NCBI GenBank assembly: GCA_030789695.1
Contig: CM061142.1
Location: 798,611,258 to 798,675,257 of the forward strand
Direction: 5' to 3'
Length of the DNA: 64,000 nt
From: Scilla litardierei
Lineage: Eukaryota > Streptophyta > Magnoliopsida > Asparagales > Asparagaceae
The notes beneath the pieces were generated by a model. That model searched no databases, was not told the origin of the DNA, and was given only the letters and a program-made list of their open reading frames with translations. Shown in pieces: positions 22,640 to 33,679 of this stretch. The translations under genes were made by a program, and so were the position numbers. Numbering within the stretch: position 1 is the stretch's first letter; each line of letters starts with the position of its first letter.

Positions 22640-25600
22640 TGTAATACCCCGTATTCATATATACGAGTATGATAGGCGTATTTTGGACTTATTTGTATGT
22701 ATTGAATTTTTGGGTATTTTTCTTAATTTTACGATAATAAAATTGTTTTTAAAGATTTTAAAAGAATATTTAGATTTAAATAAATGTAGTATATAAAAGA
22801 GTACTAGTGATATACTTGTATCAAGAGTATCATGATATAATGGGGTATTCCTATTTAATTAAAAATTTAAATCCTAAAATTCCTAATTAAGCCACCTCCA
22901 CCTAATGAGGTGTCTCAATCCTAATAAACCTCACCAACTCAATGGCTAGGTGGCAACACCATGTTGATCTCCACCTAATTGGGATTAGGTGTCAAGCTCG
23001 GCAGCTTTTGGGGGAAGCAGGAGGTGTGTTCCGAGAAATCAAAAAGGAAAAAGAAAAAGGAAAAAAAGAAGAAAGAAGAGAAGCAGAACACTCTCTGTAA
23101 TTTCCCAGCTCACTCACCCTTCCCCTCTTCACTACCGATTCTCTTAAGAAAACCAAAAGCCAAACCCCAAGACCCTAGTTCGATTGATTAACTAGAGAAG
23201 AACAACATGATGGGCTTAGCTTTTAGAGGGTCTTCTATGAGAAAAAGGGCCCCAGAATAAGTGCATGACAAGATCAGGTAGAGTTCTAATTAAGTTAGAT
23301 AGGATTCATTTTAGTATCGCGTAAGGATTAGATTTGAACTCTGTCGAATTTGACAGCAGAGAAATCCACACGGCCGTATGGCCAAAACCATATGGCCAAA
23401 ACCATACGGCCGTGTCACTAAATTTCACACGACCAATTTATACGGCCGTGTCATAAGCCCTTGATCCATAAGCCCTTGATCCATACGGCCGTATGGTTTG
23501 AATACATACGACCGTGTGAATTGTTTTCCCACACGATCGTATGCTCTTTTTTCCATACGGTCGTATGGAATTTTCCATACGGCCGTGTGGCCTAATTCTC
23601 CCCGAATGCTGCTGTGTCTTATTTCAGCATCTGTCCTAAATATTCAAAAATTCATAACTCCTAGTAGAAAACTCCAAATTTGATGATCAAAGATGTTTTG
23701 GAAAGGTTATGAAGCTAGCTACAATTCTTAAGAGAAAGAAAATCCTAAATTTGACTGTAGATAGGTGTAAACAGATGATTTGTAACATAGTGTCAGTTTT
23801 AGACAGATTTTACCACACTGCGGTAAATATGCCATAACTCTTTCTATAGATCTCCAAATCCTAAGATCTTGGACAATCTGGAAAGCTTACAAAATTATCT
23901 ACATTTTATATTCTAGCTAAAAGCTAAATACAATGACACATTCCTGATATATGTTGACAAAACTGACGGACAGATCCAGACCAGAATCTGGAGCTGTATT
24001 GCTTTCTTATTGCTTTTATTATAGATAAATTGCCATTTTAGGAATGTTATTTATCTGGTTATAGATCATCTATTGGCAAGAGTATCTATGTTGGAAAGGA
24101 ACCACATGATGTTGTAATCATGTTTCATATGCAAGTAGGAATGTCATGCTACATTATTTAAAATAATGATGCAATGAAATATTGTTTAAACCACTATGTT
24201 GAAGCATTGATTCCCATGATGTTGTTGTTCTAATAATCATGTTATTAATATTGTTAAAAGCATGAAATCCATGATTCATCTTATTATGTAAAAAGGGGAA
24301 AAAGAATGTATGTTGTTATTTTGTGATCTTCATCAGAAATTGAAAAAGGAAAGGAAATATATGATAACGATGAATGGATGTGAAAGGATATCCATACGAA
24401 ATGAGAAAGTAGTGTTAAGATCACTACAAAGCAATGATGCTATGAACTAATGAAATTAAGAGTGAGATGAGGATGATAGAATCTAGAGTCTTCGGTCCAT
24501 TCTAAAATGGGTGAAGCTCTAGATGTGGGTTTGGGGGGGGACACGTGTAAAGAATAGGTCTTATGGAGTGGACACAGCTGAGGCTCCCACTTGCACTCCT
24601 GAGAGAGTTGGCTAAGTGTGGACATAGATTTATTCTCACTCGCACTCCCGTGAGTAGGGAGGGAAAGTGGGCAGAGTTAGAGAGGCCGATGGTGTACTCG
24701 TGATGCACCATGACGGTAAATAAAGGTTTTCTCCATTTGTCCCAAGAAAAACCGAGATGAGTCTTGCTCCTGTACCTTGCCCCGTTCGGGTATGGAGTTA
24801 TGAGAGGCCCCTCCAGTGTATATGTCGCTGGAGTGGTACCACTTTTCACCAACCTTGGGTGAAGTCCAGTTCCTTAAGTGTCCTACTATTTACACAGGTT
24901 CCCAAACATGAGAATCAATAACTTAAAGTAATTTTCTTTTAATTATAAATGCTGTTATCCCACGTTTACTTGTTCTCTGTCTCTTTAATGCTGTTAACTC
25001 ATGTTGATTCATTCTATTGTTCACTTTAATATTACAACTGCATGTTCATATATTCTCCTGCTTACCTCCAGCACTTGCATGTTATAATATGGTTCCTTAT
25101 GCATGTTTACAAGTTCTTCTTTAATACTTGCATGTTACGTGGTGAATACCTTTGTAAAGCACTGTTACCCTTACTTGTTAGACCACCCTTCTTAGATAGG
25201 TAGTCCGGTTCTAAACTGGGTCCTACCTAGCTTAGTTAGGAATCCTACTGGGTCACGCATTGACGTGCCCCATTTACTTTTCCAGGTCTAGAAGCAAAAC
25301 AGTCAGAGCAAAGATAGACTCTGGATTCTACTCAGAGGTGATGCCCATAGAGGACAGTGTGGTGCAGATGATTTCCAGTGGTAGTTAAGAAGTGAGTTGT
25401 ACCTGGTGATGAGTGTGAGTGTTTTCCTTTTGGGGATTCTTTGGGGGATTTTCTCGTTTACTTCTTTTGTACTCAGTTGAGAGATGATGTATGTAAAATA
25501 TGTATCATTGTATTAATAAAATAAAATGTAGTACTTTTGTTTATTTCTTTGTGTTATGGCTGTGATGGAGCTTACTTGTACTTCCCAGCATGTGCACAAT

Positions 25601-25720
25601 AACCTGCAGTTTTCTTTTTACTCTCTCTCCATTTTCCTTTTTCTACATAACACTCGTTGTTCTGGGAATACTTGGGATGGATTCGTACTTCACGGGTATC
25701 CTGGAGAGTGGGTCGTTACA
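22640..25720 (+). mobile_element. Solo LTR, Tekay/Del-like gypsy, 3.1 kb
   Basis: Begins TGTAATACCCCG and ends GGGTCGTTACA (inverted TGTAA/TTACA ends), flanked on both sides by AAATC (22635-22639 and 25721-25725). The TGTAATACCCCG start is typical of Tekay/Del chromoviruses. No internal domain remains. It carries its own palindrome cluster (23366-23602) and AT-rich stretches with no genes. It interrupts the internal leader of element III. Confidence 0.93.
23366..23602 (+). promoter_or_regulatory. Palindrome cluster, core CCATACGGCCGTATGG, Tekay-like solo LTR
   Basis: Ten or so copies around CGGCCG/CGATCG/CGGTCG, including a perfect CCATACGGCCGTATGG and CCATACGGTCGTATGG. In the right half neighbouring centres are 22-24 bp apart (sites at about 23485, 23508, 23537, 23561, 23583). 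A TATA box downstream is not obvious, so its place relative to the promoter is unclear. Confidence 0.65.
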
Positions 25721-25841
25721 AAATCCGACTGCTGGGGTGATCTTGGACATAACTGAGGCTCAGACCGATTGACTGAAGTCCATAGCATTGCATTTCAGCG
25801 AAGATCGCCACCAATTCTAGGTAAATTCTCTCCTTCGATCA
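25721..25841 (+). mobile_element. Element III leader, continued
   Basis: Resumes after the solo LTR. GGTAAATTCTCTCCTTCGATC (25820-25840) parallels GGTACACTCGCTCCTACGATC in element VII (59787-59807), a candidate splice donor conserved in the leader of the downstream gene. The element is then cut by the Tat LTR. Confidence 0.5.
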
Positions 25842-26616
25842 TGTTGATACATGGGTCCGGCCCACAAAGCGGGGAGACCCAGAAGGTGACCTAGTCGAAG
25901 TGCTAAGCCTCGGCCAAATAGCCCAGAGGTTGACCCAGAAGGTGAGCTTTTACCCATTCAAAGAGCCAGCTCGCCTATCCGTTGGGTCCTGCTGACCACA
26001 CATGATTGGTTAATAATGGAAAATTAAGAGGGTAGCCATTATCCTTATTTTAAGGAAGATCATGCCGCAATAAAGAAAAGGTCGTTACTACAAATGGTAT
26101 GGAAGAGAAATCGTCATCTTTAAATGGGCAAAAGAAGGACAGAAAAAGGGTTCACACTCCAGAGGTATTGAATACCATGTACTCTGACAACTTCTCTCCT
26201 CACTTTCTACTTATATTTCTTCCTTCTGAAGCTCGACAAGACAACATCAAGTTGATCTCCCCTTAGGTCAATCTTGACTGCCCTGAGCCATCTTAAGTCT
26301 CAAACCTACTTAAGCATCGGAGGGGATTTGGGTTGGAACCCAGATCAGACCCGCCTGACGATTGTCTGTGTTGCAAATAGCTCGAAGGTCGAATATGCAA
26401 GTAGCTCGGAGGATCGTTCAAAACGACCCAGAGTTTGGTCGGGCTTCATCCAGAACAACCCAATTTAGGTCGAGCTTCATCTCTGTAGCTTAGACTTGAC
26501 ACTCTCTAACCCGGGTTCCAGTCACTACGGGTCTTATTCATCAGTTGGCAAAGTTCCAAGTCACTAGAGGCTGCAACATCAGCTCCACCTTACTGGTTGT
26601 CGGAACCCATCTGTCA
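25842..26616 (+). repeat. 5' LTR of Tat-lineage element IV
   Basis: 775 bp, TGTTGATACATGGG to CTGTCA, followed by a primer-site-like sequence and a Tat pol downstream. Compact, without a palindrome cluster. The short ORF at 26274-26468 within it is not a known protein. Confidence 0.65.
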
Positions 26617-26620
26617 ATAG

Positions 26621-26638
26621 TTGTCATCGTCTGTGGGA
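26621..26638 (+). other. Primer-site region of element IV
   Basis: TTGTCATCGTCTGTGGGA resembles the TTGGCGCCGTCTGTGGGA found just inside Tat-lineage LTRs, with three changes consistent with decay. Confidence 0.55.
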
Positions 26639-26835
26639 AAAGCGAGTCAACATCCCTACCTTCCTTAATCTAAAAGGCGATGTCGACTTGCCCCACCAAT
26701 CAAGGGACGGGTAGGCTTGTCCCCTCCATGGAGAATGCCTCGACTCTACCCGGTATTGATGTCCTCGACATGATACTGGGCGGACCACCACACAACAAGT
26801 TGTCTTCCCCTCTCTAGAGTTCATATACTGGGAGG
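26639..26835 (+). mobile_element. Element IV gag region, deleted
   Basis: Only about 200 bp separate the primer site from the protease, so nearly all of gag is missing. The short minus-strand ORF at 26624-26824 is a shadow. Confidence 0.5.
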
Positions 26836-27425
26836 GTGATGAACACTGCTATGGGACGGAAGCACCCAAGGGATACCACACCCCCAATATCTTTTTTGGA
26901 TGAAGATTTGGAGGGTGTGGAGCTACCGCATGACAATGCCATCGTTATCAATACCATCATTAGCACAGTGGAAGTAAGGAGGTTGCTCGTTGACACAGAA
27001 AGCTCGTGTGATGTGATCTTCTTTACTACCTTGGAGAGGATGTGATTGGCTTTGTTTGAGTTGAAAGAATGTCCTGTCCCCCTGGTTAGTTTCACGGGAC
27101 ACTCTGCACCTATCACAGGAATGATCGTACTGTCTGTTACCCTCGGACAGTCCTGCGTTAGGTCACCCTCTTGATCAACTTCATTATGTTGAAGAATAAC
27201 TCTACTGACAATGGAATCATTAACCGACCACTTCTCAACTCAGTAGAGGCGGTAATATCCACCTTTCACCAGATGATTAAATTTCAGACTCCCCAAGGAG
27301 TCGGAAAGGTGAAAGGGAATCATATGCAGTACCAATCATGCTACCTCTTATCTGTCATGATCAGAAGAGCAGAGCAAGCAGACCCACAAGATCTCCACAA
27401 CGTTAAGGTCGATCTGGTAGACTGA
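26836..27425 (+). pseudogene. Aspartic protease remnant of element IV (Tat)
   Basis: The open stretch 26836-27045 shows 'ISFLDEDLEGVELPHDNAIVI', then 'RRLLVDTESSCDVIFFTTLERM'. The retropepsin box is normally DTGSS; here the glycine is Glu, which would inactivate the enzyme. After a stop at 27043-27045 the C-terminal part continues, shifted (MINFIMLKNN..., NRPLLNSVEAVISTFHQMIKFQTPQGVGKVKGN), the usual linker between protease and RT in Tat elements. The pol polyprotein would be cleaved by this protease in the particle. Clearly a dead copy. Confidence 0.75.
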
Positions 27426-28370
27426 CATCCAGTCGCAGTTGAGGAGACCGAGTTAATTCCTGTTTTAAGCGAGGAAGGTAAAACTGTTTCTATTGGGTCG
27501 AGACTCCCCTATGACATAAGTGAAGATTTAATTTCTTTCTTGAGGGAGAACACCGATGTCATTGCCAGGTCCCCGAATGATATGCTAGGCATCGACCCTA
27601 GGGTCATCTCTCACAAGTTAAATGTCGATTCGACTTTTAAACCAGTGAAGCAAAAGAAAAGGAACATTGGGGGTGATAAAATGAAGGTAGCTGTTGAAGA
27701 AGTGGATCGACTCTTAGAGACTGGCTTCATCAGGGAGGTTCGTTACCCTGAGTGGCTATCCAATGTGGTTATGGTGAAGAAAGAAAATGGCAAATGACTT
27801 CACTAATCCTAACAAAACATGCCTAAATGATAGTTACCCCGTACCTCAGATCGACAACCTCGTTGATAATGATTCTAGATTGAACTCCAGAGTTTCATGG
27901 ACGCTTTCTCTGGCTATAATCGGATCCAGATAGCACCTGAGGAAGACAAAAAAGAACTCCATCATAGATCGAGGGATTTTCTGCTATAGAAAGATGTCAT
28001 TTTACCTGAAGAATGCCGGAGCGACCTACCAATGAATGGTGAACAAAGTCTTTAAGGCTCAGATAGGGAGAAATCTGGAAGTCTATGTTGATGACATGCT
28101 AGTCAAGTCAAAAAGCCCAGCTGACCATATCGTGGACCTCACAGAGGCCATCGCAAAGATTCGGCGGTACAATCTTTGGCTCAACCCAACTAAGTGTACG
28201 ATCGGGGTCCGATCTGGGAAATTCTTTGGCTTCATATTAACGAACTGAGGAATCGAGGCCAACCCTGATAAGGTGATGGAAATTGTCAGCATGAAGGAGC
28301 CAACCATAATCATGGAGCTCCAGAGACTGAATCACATGATTGCAACTCTCAGACGTTTTTTGTCAAAGTC
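27426..28370 (+). pseudogene. Reverse transcriptase remnant of element IV (Tat)
   Basis: Opens with 'FLRENTDVIARSPNDMLGID', then 'GFIREVRYPEWLSNVVMVKK', the Tat-type RT start. A small deletion and frame change near 27797 removes the residues before 'CLNDSYPVPQIDNLVD'. 'YLKNAGATYQ' and a stop at 28033-28035 precede 'VYVDDMLVKSK' (catalytic YVDD intact, about 28081-28110). The thumb and connection follow ('LNPTKCTIGVRSGKFFGFI'). At least two frame changes and three stops make it non-functional. The product would copy element RNA to DNA. The minus ORF at 28083-28313 is a shadow. Confidence 0.85.
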
Positions 28371-28376
28371 GGTGGA

Positions 28377-29170
28377 GTGATCGCTTCCTTTTTCAAGGGC
28401 TTGAGGAATGCTATAGCTCTCCCCAAAGGTGACAGGAGGGCTATTAAGTGCGATGAAGACTATAAGCAGGTTTTCTCAGAACTAAAGGAGTATCTTTGTA
28501 GTCTCTTGCTCTTGACGAAGCCCAATGAGGGGTACCAATTGATCATTTACTTAGCAGCTACCTAAGAGGCTGTTAGCACGACTTTAGTCAAGGAAGAATT
28601 GTGAGCAATGTCCGATATACTACGTAAGTCAGATACTACGGTGGTTCGAGATCAACTACAACAAAATAGGGAAGTTGGCATTTACTCTAATCCAGTGGGC
28701 GAGGAGGTTCCGATTCTACTTCGCTCATCTACTCAAGAGGCTGTTAGCACGACTTTAGTCAAGGAAGAATTGGGAGCAACGTCCGATCTACTACGTAAGT
28801 CGGATACTACAGTGGTTTGAGATCAACTACAACAAAATAGGGAAGTTGGCATTTACTCTGATCCAGTGGGCGAGAAGGCTCTGATCCCACTTCCAAGCAC
28901 ATACCATCCTGGTCCTATTGGACACTCATTTGAAACAAACCTTGAGGAGGTTGGATCGATCGGACATGATGCTGAAGTGGGGAGTTGAGCTGAGTGAATT
29001 TGACATTCGCTACAGACCAATGACAACCATCAAGGGGCAGGATCTAGCTGATTTCATCATTGAGTGCACTTACGATGACGAACCCCTAACAAAGGTACAA
29101 ATTGTTAATTCGGTAACCGACCTTCCTTCTACTTCCATGACAGGTAGTGTATCATCGAAAGATACACCAG
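28377..29170 (+). pseudogene. RNase H remnant of element IV, with a 171-bp tandem duplication
   Basis: Follows RT with 'FFKGLRNA', 'DEDYKQVFSELKEYL' and 'KPNEGYQLIIYLAAT', then a perfectly spaced 171-bp direct duplication (28566-28736 and 28737-28907). It resumes with 'LKQTLRRLDRSDMMLKWGVELSEFDIRYRPMTTIKGQDLADFI', the conserved end of gypsy RNase H. Stops occur in both duplicate copies. The enzyme would degrade the RNA strand of the RNA-DNA hybrid. Confidence 0.8.
28566..28907 (+). repeat. 171-bp direct tandem duplication
   Basis: GAGGCTGTTAGCACGACTTT starts both units (28566 and 28737). The copies differ at scattered bases, so the duplication is old. 171 is a multiple of three. Confidence 0.9.
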
Positions 29171-29672
29171 AAGGAGGAGGAACATGGATTGTGTAGTTGG
29201 ATGGCTCGGCCACCAGAGTCGTAAGTGAAGCAGGTATAGTTGTCCAAACTCCAGAAGGCAACATACTCGAATACGATCTTCGGTTCAATTTACCGACCAC
29301 AAACAACATGTCGGAATACGAGGCTACCATCAATGGCTTCAGGCTGGCTCGAACATTAGGGGCATGAACAATTCACTTGTACAATAACCCAACTTGGTCG
29401 TCCACCCGTTGAGCGGAGATTATAACACTTTGGGGGAGGCGGTGCAGAACTATCTGCGGATCACAAAAGCCGATTTTCCCAAATTCAAACAAGTGGAAAT
29501 CCATCATGTTCCACGATCAAAGAATCTCCAAAATGACACCCTATCTAAGCTCGCCTCATCATCGCCAGTAGAGCTGGGACAAGCTGTGTTCGTGGAGAAT
29601 CTTCTACACCCGAGCATGCATGAAGAAGAACTGAGTGCATCGATCAGGAACCAACTTGGATGTACCCTATAA
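29171..29672 (+). pseudogene. Second (archaeal-type) RNase H of element IV
   Basis: 'WIVXLDGSATRVVSEAGIVV' (one stop at 29194-29196), 'LRFNLPTTNNMSEYEATINGFRLA' and, after a frame change near 29365, 'VVHPLSGDYNTLGEAVQNYL' and 'VEIHHVPRSKNLQNDTLSKLA'. A second RNase H downstream of the first is the hallmark of the Tat lineage (Tat/Ogre/Retand). The frame ends at the start of the region leading to integrase, where the LTR of element V begins (29683), so integrase is lost from the window. Confidence 0.8.
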
Positions 29673-29682
29673 TCAAGTACCA

Positions 29683-30766
29683 TGATGTGTCCATATTTTC
29701 CATATTTTTATCGCATCATTTCATGTCATATTCGCCTCCAAACTCCATATTTTCAAATATTATCATGCTTCTAATGACATATTCGAGTTTTGTATATCTT
29801 TATGGATTTTCAGGAGTTTTGGAGCGAATTGGAGCTACTTTGGGACATGGACACATCCGGCACGTCCGAGACGTCATTGGCAAGGCCCCATGAGAGTTCG
29901 CAAAGGCAAGGAGGAAGATTGGAGGAGAGGAGGAGAAGAGAGCGAGAGACGCCCAAATTCAGCTTTAGTTTCCCAGGTGACTCGACCGAGTAGAATCAGC
30001 TACTCGGCCGAGCAGACATGCAGAAATCACACGGAAACAGCCTCAACCTACTTGACCCGAGTCGTCATCAAACAAAGCAGCGTTTTGGAGGAAGTTCTGA
30101 TCTACTGTAGCTCGATCGAGTAGAGGGACTACTCGACCGAGTAGCCCGTATCAGCCAGAAGCAGAGCAGAAGCAAGTGGAGCCTGAAGTCGACTCGACCG
30201 AGCAGGCACCACTACTCGGTCGAGCAGCGTGACGCTCCCAGCAAGTTACGGGCCCAAGTGCCCAGATTTTCTGATATTTTTTTGGGGGTCCCTACCCCTT
30301 GTTTTAAGCACATTTTAACCCTATTTTGGGGAGATCTTGAGTTTTAGACTATCTTTAGTTTTAATTAGTGTTTTTAGATCTAGAGAGTTTTGTGCCGTCG
30401 CGAATTTTGTGAAGACAAAGCTTGGATTTTTATTGTTCTTTGTGCAAAGAAACTCTATTTTCTTAATTCTCTTTGGGTTTCTATTGCTCCACGACGTGTT
30501 GGTAACAATTCTCTAAACTCTCTATTGATTTTGATGTCTTTTATTGCCATGATGAATTCCTTTGCATCTATTGAATCTTTCATTGTTTTTTCTATGATGC
30601 GTGAGTAGTTTCATCTAGGGCTAATGGATTAGCCCATGGATCTTAGGATTTAGATGTAAAGTTAGGATTTTAAGGGACGTATTTTGGTCGACCTTGCAAA
30701 GTTTGTAGGAGATCGCGTACTGAGATCGTGCCTACGGTCGGTGGAATCGATTGGCTTAAGGAGTAT
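29683..30766 (+). repeat. LTR of Athila-like element V, truncated
   Basis: Begins TGATGTGTCC inside the Tat pol (TACCA before it may be the target duplication). It shows TTTTCAGGAGTTTTGG, a palindrome cluster, a long leader and GTGAGTAGTTTCATCTAGGG (30600-). It is broken in U5 by the LARD LTR at 30767. The remainder is not found elsewhere in the window; the LTR at 51900 is a different family copy. Confidence 0.7.
29981..30225 (+). promoter_or_regulatory. Palindrome cluster, core CTACTCGACCGAGTAG, element V LTR
   Basis: Copies include ACTCGACCGAGTAG, ACTCGGCCGAGCAG, AGCTCGATCGAGTAG, CTACTCGACCGAGTAG, ACTCGACCGAGCAG and CTACTCGGTCGAGCAG. The CGATCG (about 30114) and CGACCG (about 30135) centres are 21 bp apart. 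The cluster lies in U3. Confidence 0.65.
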
Positions 30767-33679
30767 TGTCACGACCCGCTTCCCTAAAAAGGAGGTGAGG
30801 CGTGAGAAGTCCGCTTAGACTTGGAGCTGTGAGGCTCCAGTCTGTAAAGCGTCTGGAATAACCAAGTATAGGTCCTTGCAAATGCGAAGCAGAACAAAAA
30901 TAATAATAAAGAAAAGAGACAGATAAAATTATTTCAATCTCAGAATGTCCACAATAAATTCCAACATCACAGCAAAGCCATCAGGCTAAAAAGAAGAGTC
31001 TAAAAGGCCCAAACAAGGCCAACAGAAATAATCAACGTACAGAAAGAAAGGTGCCATGCACCGACAAACTAGCGACAACTAAGCAGAAAAGCAACACAGA
31101 ACCAGGCTCAAAGTCAGCAAACACCTCGTCCTCAGCAACCGACTCTGGCTCGGCAACTAACATGCGACACCCAAAAGAGACAAGGGCGCATGTCAACAAA
31201 GTCTACAAAGACTTTGTGCAAGGAAACTAAAAGGAAAGTAAAACGACCTAGCAGTTCTAAAAATGTGCGATGACATGGCATTTTAAAGTATGGATGCAAC
31301 AATTAAATAGATGCGACAAGTATGACATGGCAGCAAGTTTAACAAGGCACAAGTACATCATAGCATGGGTAACAAAGCTATGGCATGGGTAGCAAAGCTA
31401 CTAAACAATCACATGGATTTTACAAGTAAAGTAAACACGTCGTGCACAGAGATTACGCCTTTTGGCTGGAGTGGCTGTACGGGCCAACTCCTAAGCTCAA
31501 GTGATCGCTTATCCCTACCCCTCCACGTGTATCGGGCATTGGCATTTGACCAACACATGTAGCCCGCTTCTGGATCACGAGCCAGGAAGTGTATTTGGCA
31601 TAGGGTTGTGCCTGCAACGCAGGTGCCTAGCCTGAACAAGGAAGTACGTAACGTGTGCTACGAATGCAACATTCAAGCATGGATGACATGGCATGAAAAG
31701 TTATAATTTAAGTGCGTTTAGATAAGGAATTTAAACGTGACAGGCATGGCAGTGCACAAGTAAAGAGCATACAGTTATGAAAATTAAACGCGACAGGTAG
31801 CAATGCATGAATGACATAGCAGGGTGACAGATCTAGCTTCGTTGTCAAGCTAGATCTTAAAATTACGTCTAGGTGAGTATCATTACATCGCCTAGTCTCT
31901 TTTACGCCTAAAACAAGAAATTGCTTAAAGCACGGCCTAAACAAAGAACTGGCAAGTTTCACTTGCCTGCAATCAATCGTTCTGAATACACCGTCCAAAC
32001 AGTCCAGTCTACCTATGTGCTCAGATCCACGAGCCTACAGTCCCAAATTAAATTATCTTTATTAGTGAATTACCAGAAAATAAAATTACCGATTTTTATC
32101 TTGTTTAACATGGACGGGTTGGGGGTCCTAAGTGTTCATAAATTTACCCTTACACGACGCTAGAGCTAAACTGGCGTCGGGTAGCGACGCCAGGGGTTGG
32201 AATAATAGAAAACACTCCATGTCCAGATTCCAAATAAGATTCCACGCTCGACAATTCTCGGGCAGCGACCAAATCAGCGAACAAGATTCCAAACAGCGAG
32301 TAATAGGTCGGTAGGCGTTTTCACGGCTCCCGGAAAGTCGTAACAACGAACCGAGACGAACGGTTTGACGTACACGAAGTCTACGATGTTGAGCATCGTA
32401 GGGGATGCTCGTGACATCGAAAAATACCCCTAGGAGAAGTAAGGGGCTGTCAGAAGACCCCAACAGCGAGAGGGTATGGCGAGAACTCAGCGACGCGTCG
32501 ATACATCGCTATCCACGTAAAACAGCGAGAGAGTTCACTGTTTCAAGTGTGAACGGCCTGAGGGAGGACCCAGACGGCAGTGAGGGGCCGAGGGGGTCGA
32601 CTGCAGAGGGGAGAGGCCGCGGTGACGGTGGCGGCCGCTGCAACTGCTGCTGCGAGCTGCTGTCGCTGCAGCGGATTTCGGGGGCTTTTCCGGCGGATCC
32701 CGGCGGAGCTACGGTGGCCCACGGTGGTGTAGGAGGGAGGAGGAAGGTCAGGGGCGTGGGAGTGGCCGTCGGCGATGGGTTTAGGCCGGAGAAGAAGTCG
32801 AGCGCTGGGGGTTTTTGCGTTTGCATGCGGAAAACGATAGGAGAGGCGGCGGTTTTTTTGTGTTTTCTGTGAAAGGGTATTAGCCTAGGATAATTTAATT
32901 GGATATGGGCTGTTGAACGTGGGATAGGGGTTTAGGTTAGGGTATATGGTCTAAAAGAATTTGTTATAATAAATATTAAAACCAACATCTCACATCCTCT
33001 CTCTCTCTCCCTCGGTTGAGTGCGGCCAAGACCAAGAATGGGCTGAGTCAACTTGATTTTTGGGTGTTTATTATTATAAAATTATATTAGGGGATAAAGC
33101 CAAAAGAAACTTAGGGTTAAAGATATAATAGGTTGGGCCAAAAAGTGAAAGTAGGTCAAACAAAGCCCAAAAATTGAAAGATAAATACTGGGGTGACCGC
33201 ACGGATGAGAGAAACACAACTAAAAAGACGGATCATAATTTCGACGACGAGAAACGAACCTAAAAATAAAAAGGCTTCACGACAAAAGCGAAAATCGCGA
33301 CGTCTCCTCAAATAAAGTCAAATCGTGGAAGAACGACCCATGAAATGACGTTTCAAATTAATTCCACAATTTAATATTCTTCGAGAGGGTCACAACGGCA
33401 TATCACACTATAGGGTTCGGATACAGACAAGGTCTAAAATAAATACGTGCACGAACAAGACTACGTGCACGAATAGCGTATAAAGGATACGGGGTCCAAA
33501 GGCGACAGTAATTCCAAGTTGGACACACGTCGTGGGTTGGCTTGCTAAGGATGCAACTAAGGTGCTATGGCCCTATCGACTCAACGCCACGACTCACACA
33601 CAAAGCAACAAAACCAATCAGGTACCCAAAATTTCTATACGCATAGCCGTATAACGAATAGTGGGTACCGGCCGTGACA
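30767..33679 (-). repeat. LARD LTR copy 1
   Basis: 2913 bp with inverted ends TGTCACG...CGTGACA. It lacks 60 bp present in copies 2 and 3 (42902-42961). It contains a GC-rich block (32560-32850) with frames open on both strands, AT-rich remainder, and CT repeats at about 33000. Confidence 0.9.
32509..32826 (-). CDS. Possible small Pro/Ser-rich ORF in LARD LTR
   Basis: A 105-codon minus-strand frame in the GC-rich part of the LTR, with no known domain. The same frame and stop recur in LTR copies 2 (44344-44604) and 3 (50807-51049). Indels in its middle are multiples of three (+12 and -6 bp relative to copy 1), but the 5' part is shifted in copy 3. The opposite strand is also open, so this may be a compositional artefact. 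It would lie in the transcribed leader. Confidence 0.25.
   Translation of the reverse strand: MQTQKPPALDFFSGLNPSPTATPTPLTFLLPPTPPWATVAPPGSAGKAPEIRCSDSSSQQQLQRPPPSPRPLPSAVDPLGPSLPSGSSLRPFTLETVNSLAVLRG

Noticed and set aside
32405..32872. 155-codon plus-strand ORF in the GC-rich LARD LTR as a host gene
   Set aside because: No domain, present in repeated LTRs, opposite strand equally open, and frame lost in the third copy. Explained by composition.
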